This document shows, piece after piece, positions 60,990 through 64,000 of a DNA stretch of 64,000 bases; positions within the stretch are counted from its first letter, which is position 1; each line of letters opens with the position of its first letter. The notes beneath the pieces are model-generated. The model was not told the origin of the DNA, did no database searches, and worked only from the letters and a program-made list of their open reading frames with translations. A program made the position numbers and the translations under genes. Location: positions 67,382,764-67,446,763 of the forward strand of contig NC_030683.2 of the NCBI RefSeq assembly GCF_000004195.4, in the 5' to 3' direction. The stretch comes from Xenopus tropicalis (taxonomy: Eukaryota; Chordata; Amphibia; Anura; Pipidae).

Positions 60990-61740
60990 TTTGAACTACA
61001 GACTGCAGAACTTTGCGCCCGAAGGCTGCCTCAGCCGAGGCAAAGGTATCAAAGCAATAGAATTTTGCAAGGTGTGCACAGAAGACCAGGTTGCCGCTTT
61101 GCAGAGCTGTTCCGCAGAGGCCAGGTTCCTGCATGCCCAGGACGCCTTGAGTGCTCTAGTGGAATGGGCTTTTATCCCAAAGGGGGGTGTTTTTCCCAGG
61201 GATATGTACGCCTGGCCAACAGATTCCCTGATCCAGTGAGCAATTGTGGCCTTAGAAGCTGAACAACCCTTACGGCTGCCTGACGGAATCACAAGAGAGT
61301 TCTGACCTTGCGGAAGTGTGCCGTTCTGTCTACATAGACTCTCGTTGATCTAACTACGTCTAATTTGTGTAGTATGGCTTCCTTGGGATTTTTGGGCGAG
61401 CTACAAAAGGATGGGAGCACTATCTCTTCATTCAGGTGAAAGGGTGACACAACTTTCAGAAGGAAGGAGGGAACCGTACGCTTTTTCCTCCTGGAACATC
61501 AGGTGAGGAGAGTCGCACGACAGCGCGCTTAGTTCCGAAACACGTCTTGCTGAAGAAATGGCCGTCAGGAAGACTACCTTCCAGGTAAGTCAATGGTTTG
61601 GATAGGTTCAAAGGGAGCCTCCCAACAGTGCCGACAAGACAAAATTGAGGTCCCAGGGTGGCACCGGGGGCCTCCAGGCCAGTGACACGTGAGCTACACC
61701 CTGTAAGAATGTTCTTACGTCTTCTAGCCTTGCAAGTTAC
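60990..61740 (-). pseudogene. DIRS tyrosine recombinase, catalytic part, frameshifted
   Basis: Minus frame 61292-60996 contains ATIAHWIRESVGQAYISLG, GIKAHSTRALKASWA (the His-x-x-Arg box) and KAATWSSVHT. Just after this, near 61070, the frame slips. The expected end with the active-site tyrosine (AKFYCFDTFASAEAAFG) is readable only in the next frame. The segment between 61737 and 61292 is also shifted. Confidence 0.75.
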
Positions 61741-62902
61741 TTCTGTAGTAGAATGGATAAGGCCGATACCTGAACTTTTAGGGACCCTAGGCTCTCAAGC
61801 CTTTCCTGAAGTAATTGGAAATTCAGAGGGACTCTGACTGCACTCTGATAAGATACTTGCTTTTCAGAGCACCATAGAATGAACACTTTCCAGATTCTAT
61901 GGTATGCCTTGGAGGATACCGCCTTCCTAGCCTTGATCATGGTCTGAGCCACTACTGCTGAAAACCCCTTTTGGGTCAGAATAGCGGTCTCAAGTGCCAC
62001 ACCATCAAATGGAACATTTGAGGACTGTGGTGGAAAATTTGGCGAAGTAGGTCTGCCCGAATGGGAAGTGTTATGGGCGGATCGATTGAGAGATTCACCA
62101 GGTCTGTGAACCACGAACTCCATGGCCAATTTGGAGCGATTTAGATCCTCTTGTGCCTGATGTAGCGAAGGCGCCATGATTAGAAGATCGTCCAAGTATG
62201 GAGTGATATACACCCCACAGACTCTGAGAAAGGCTGCCATGGGGGCCATGATCTTCGTAAAGATGCGCGGGGCCGATGATAGGCCAAAAGGGAGGGCCAC
62301 AACCTGGGAGTGGTGGTCGTGGTAGGCGAACCGCAAGAATTTTTGGTGAAAAGGATGGATTGGGACATGAAGGTATGCATCCTTCATGTCCAGGGATGTC
62401 AGGAACTCCTGGGGTTCTAATGCCCGCATTACTGATCTCAGTGATTCCATTTTGAATCGTCAGTAGTAGACCAACTTGTTGAGAAGTTTTAGGTCCAGAA
62501 TTGGACGGTATGAGCTGTAATTCTTGGGAACCACAAAGAGGTTTGAGTAGAACCCTTGGAACCTTTGCAATGAAGGAACTGGAATGATTACTCCGGCCTG
62601 GACCAGATCCTTTACAATGACTAGGAAGGCTGCTTGTTTTTGGTGGGAACCCGAGACATGAAGAACCTCTGCGGGGGTGTTCTGTGGAATTCTATTTTGT
62701 AACCGGAAGAGACTGTGTCTGTGACCCAGGAGTCCTCTATGAGTTCGGCCCAGGTGGTGGCGAAGTGTCTTAGACGTCCCCCGACCTGACAGTCTGGCCG
62801 AGTGGTGGGCAGCCAGTCATGCTGAGGAGTTCTTCTCATTGGAGGTCTTTGTGAATGTCTTGCGAGACTGCCAGGCTGTTCTGCCTCTGGAGGTGGGTCC
62901 AC
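61737..62902 (-). pseudogene. DIRS reverse transcriptase joined to recombinase N-terminal part
   Basis: From 62902 leftwards: VGGRLRHFATTWAELIED and SSGYKIEF (RT start). After a frame change and a stop near 62470 comes LTSLDMKDAYLHVPIHPFHQ, then LPFGLSSAPRIFTK and YITPYLDDLLIMAPS (the YxDD catalytic box) in the 237-codon frame 62450-61737. Straight after the RT palm the same frame becomes ETAILTQKGFSAVVAQTMIK and KAYHRIWKVFILWCSE, typical of the recombinase N-terminal domain. RNase H and methyltransferase-like regions expected between them are absent, so an internal deletion fused the two. Confidence 0.82.
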
Positions 62903-62904
62903 CT

Positions 62905-63490
62905 GGAGGAAGAGGAGGATCTGGATGGGGAATATCCTTTTGAGAAGCGTGATCCTTGGCCACGAAAAAAACGCTGTCTCTTAGAAGATGTGGTAGTGGG
63001 TCTGCCCTTGGGCTTTTGTTGGGGCAAGAGTGTACTTTTGCCCCTCGTGGCTTGCCAGATAATTATTTCTAGTTCCTCACCGAAAGGGGATGTGCCGACC
63101 GAAGGTGCGAAGGAGGGAGGTCACGTGAACCGAGAGCACTTCCCGGAAGTACTTGACCTTTCCGCCGGAAGTCTCGAGTGTGCGGAAGGTTCGCTGTGGA
63201 CCTACCCGCCAATCTCTCTCTCTTTTTCTCACGCGGCGTGCCATAACTAGCGCACCGTGTGAGATGGCAGGGACGGGGTTGACGGAGGTTACCGTTGACC
63301 GTCCGCTGTGTAGAGGGAGGGGGGGTCTCCCGTGTGGTGAGGAGGGAGCCTGTAGTCCCTTGTCCCATCCCGCCGCTTTCAGGTCTGTGCGGTGGGTTGG
63401 AGGAGGCTAGAGGGGACCTCACGCTCCGACTGTACACACCAGGCTTGTGCCTTGGGCCCCAACTTGGAGGGGGGGGGCCGTCTGGCACCG
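62905..63490 (-). pseudogene. DIRS gag-like region (weak)
   Basis: Minus frame 63027-62836 is basic and Ser/Arg-rich (RPTTTSSKRQRFFRGQGSRF, SPSRSSSSSR), as at the end of DIRS ORF1. The sequence above it to 63490 is Pro/Arg-rich with no clear motif. Confidence 0.45.
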
Positions 63491-63674
63491 CTGCCTATTC
63501 TAGGCACTAGGCTCACTGAGCCATCCAGCATAGGGGGCTGACACAACGAGCGCAGCTTAAGCTGTCTCAGGTACCACCCCGGGTGTTAGGGCTAAGCCCC
63601 CAACCAAAGTACTTTTCTCATTTGTCTCCTAGAGACTCTTTTGTCCAACCTCCTGTTTGCGAGGACACTAAAAG

Positions 63675-63803
63675 AACTGAGGTGCCTGGGAGTGGGAAGA
63701 GTGTTATAGAGGGGGAGAAACTAAAATTGTAAAGTGTCCTGCCTCCTGATGGGAGGGGATTTAACCCCATGATGCCTGTGTCCCCCAGGACTCAAGAGAA
63801 AAG
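63675..63803. repeat. DIRS inverted terminal repeat, 5' side
   Basis: Starts AACTGAGGTGCCTGGG and ends CCAGGACTCAAGAGAAAA; inverse of 59731-59859. In this orientation it is the promoter-side end of the element. Confidence 0.9.
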
Positions 63804-64000
63804 ACCTTTAGAAATCATCCAATCAAATGCATGTGCTAGTCCTTCGAAACCATTATTTAGAAAAGTGCTAGTGCCGCAAATTCAAATATCACCATATATG
63901 TGTGGTTTTCTTCTTAAAAAAATCAAATATAATAAAAACTATTGAATCAATGAATTAACAAACAGCCAAATAATTGATCGATAATTCACCTTAGGTATTA

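Larger units (their letters stand above)
59698..63804 (-). mobile_element. DIRS-type tyrosine-recombinase retrotransposon, internally deleted
   Basis: Inverted terminal repeats of about 129 bp (59731-59859 and 63675-63803) frame minus-strand gag-like, reverse transcriptase and tyrosine recombinase remnants, with an internal complementary region beside the 3' terminus: the layout of DIRS-1 elements. Excluding the nested L1 it is about 3.2 kb, shorter than the 5-6 kb I recall for full DIRS elements; the RNase H/methyltransferase part appears to be missing. No target duplication is seen, as expected for recombinase-mediated integration. Confidence 0.88.
59401..64000. other. vps26b intron containing the DIRS element
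   Basis: Outside 59698-63804 it is AT-rich unique sequence. No vps26b exon is visible up to 64000. Confidence 0.7.

Noticed and set aside
60954..61262. Plus-strand frames of about 100 codons
   Set aside because: Antisense shadows of the DIRS tyrosine recombinase, which reads on the minus strand.
62855..63510. Plus-strand frames over the DIRS 5' part
   Set aside because: Opposite strand to the RT and recombinase; composition is GC-driven and no domain is seen.

Overview
This window is vertebrate nuclear DNA, almost certainly from a frog of the genus Xenopus and more likely X. tropicalis than X. laevis (inference from repeat content). It has small coding exons with GT/AG splice sites in AT-rich introns. 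It is crowded with DNA transposons and MITEs typical of Xenopus: TTAA-flanked Kolobok/T2-type MITEs, 8-bp-TSD hAT MITEs, Harbinger and piggyBac (Uribo-like) elements, plus a DIRS retrotransposon. No bacterial genes, CRISPR arrays or rRNA/tRNA genes were seen.

Three host genes are present, in the order acad8 (minus), thyn1 (plus), vps26b (minus). From memory this matches the human 11q25 neighbourhood ACAD8-THYN1-VPS26B. acad8 (mitochondrial isobutyryl-CoA dehydrogenase, valine catabolism) is represented by coding exons 1-9 between 29656 and 8737; its last two exons lie off the left edge. thyn1 (EVE-domain nuclear protein) has a complete coding sequence of 224 residues in seven exons, 32839-52535. 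vps26b (retromer arrestin-like subunit) is represented by its last four exons, 59400-57525; the 5' part is off the right edge. acad8 and thyn1 are head to head across a compact promoter near 29.66-29.76 kb with two oppositely oriented ACTACA-type (ZNF143-like) motifs, an ETS site and CCAAT boxes. thyn1 and vps26b are tail to tail across about 5 kb.

The rest is mainly mobile DNA. At 0.8-8.5 kb are L1-like remnants; one is interrupted by a 4-kb hAT element that holds a 3.1-kb piggyBac-like element, which in turn holds a T2-type MITE. acad8 introns carry many MITEs and a tandem duplication whose breakpoint lies inside a MITE. A 1.65-kb hAT-like element packed with a G-rich minisatellite (27.6-29.2 kb) lies just inside acad8 intron 1. 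thyn1 intron 2 holds an inverted-repeat retroelement with a 15-bp target duplication. thyn1 intron 3 (11.3 kb) holds a degraded Harbinger-type region with Myb-like, MADF/BESS-like and DDE transposase genes (35.45-41.7 kb), then a piggyBac-like fragment. thyn1 intron 4 holds a CR1 3' end. A Tc1/mariner lies between thyn1 and vps26b. The vps26b intron at the right holds a DIRS element (59.70-63.80 kb) with inverted terminal repeats, an internal complementary region, reverse transcriptase and tyrosine recombinase remnants, itself split by a 3'-end L1 insertion.

The most unusual items are the three-gene Harbinger region with a matching MITE in the same host gene, the legible DIRS architecture, the four-level transposon nest, and the acad8/thyn1 bidirectional promoter.
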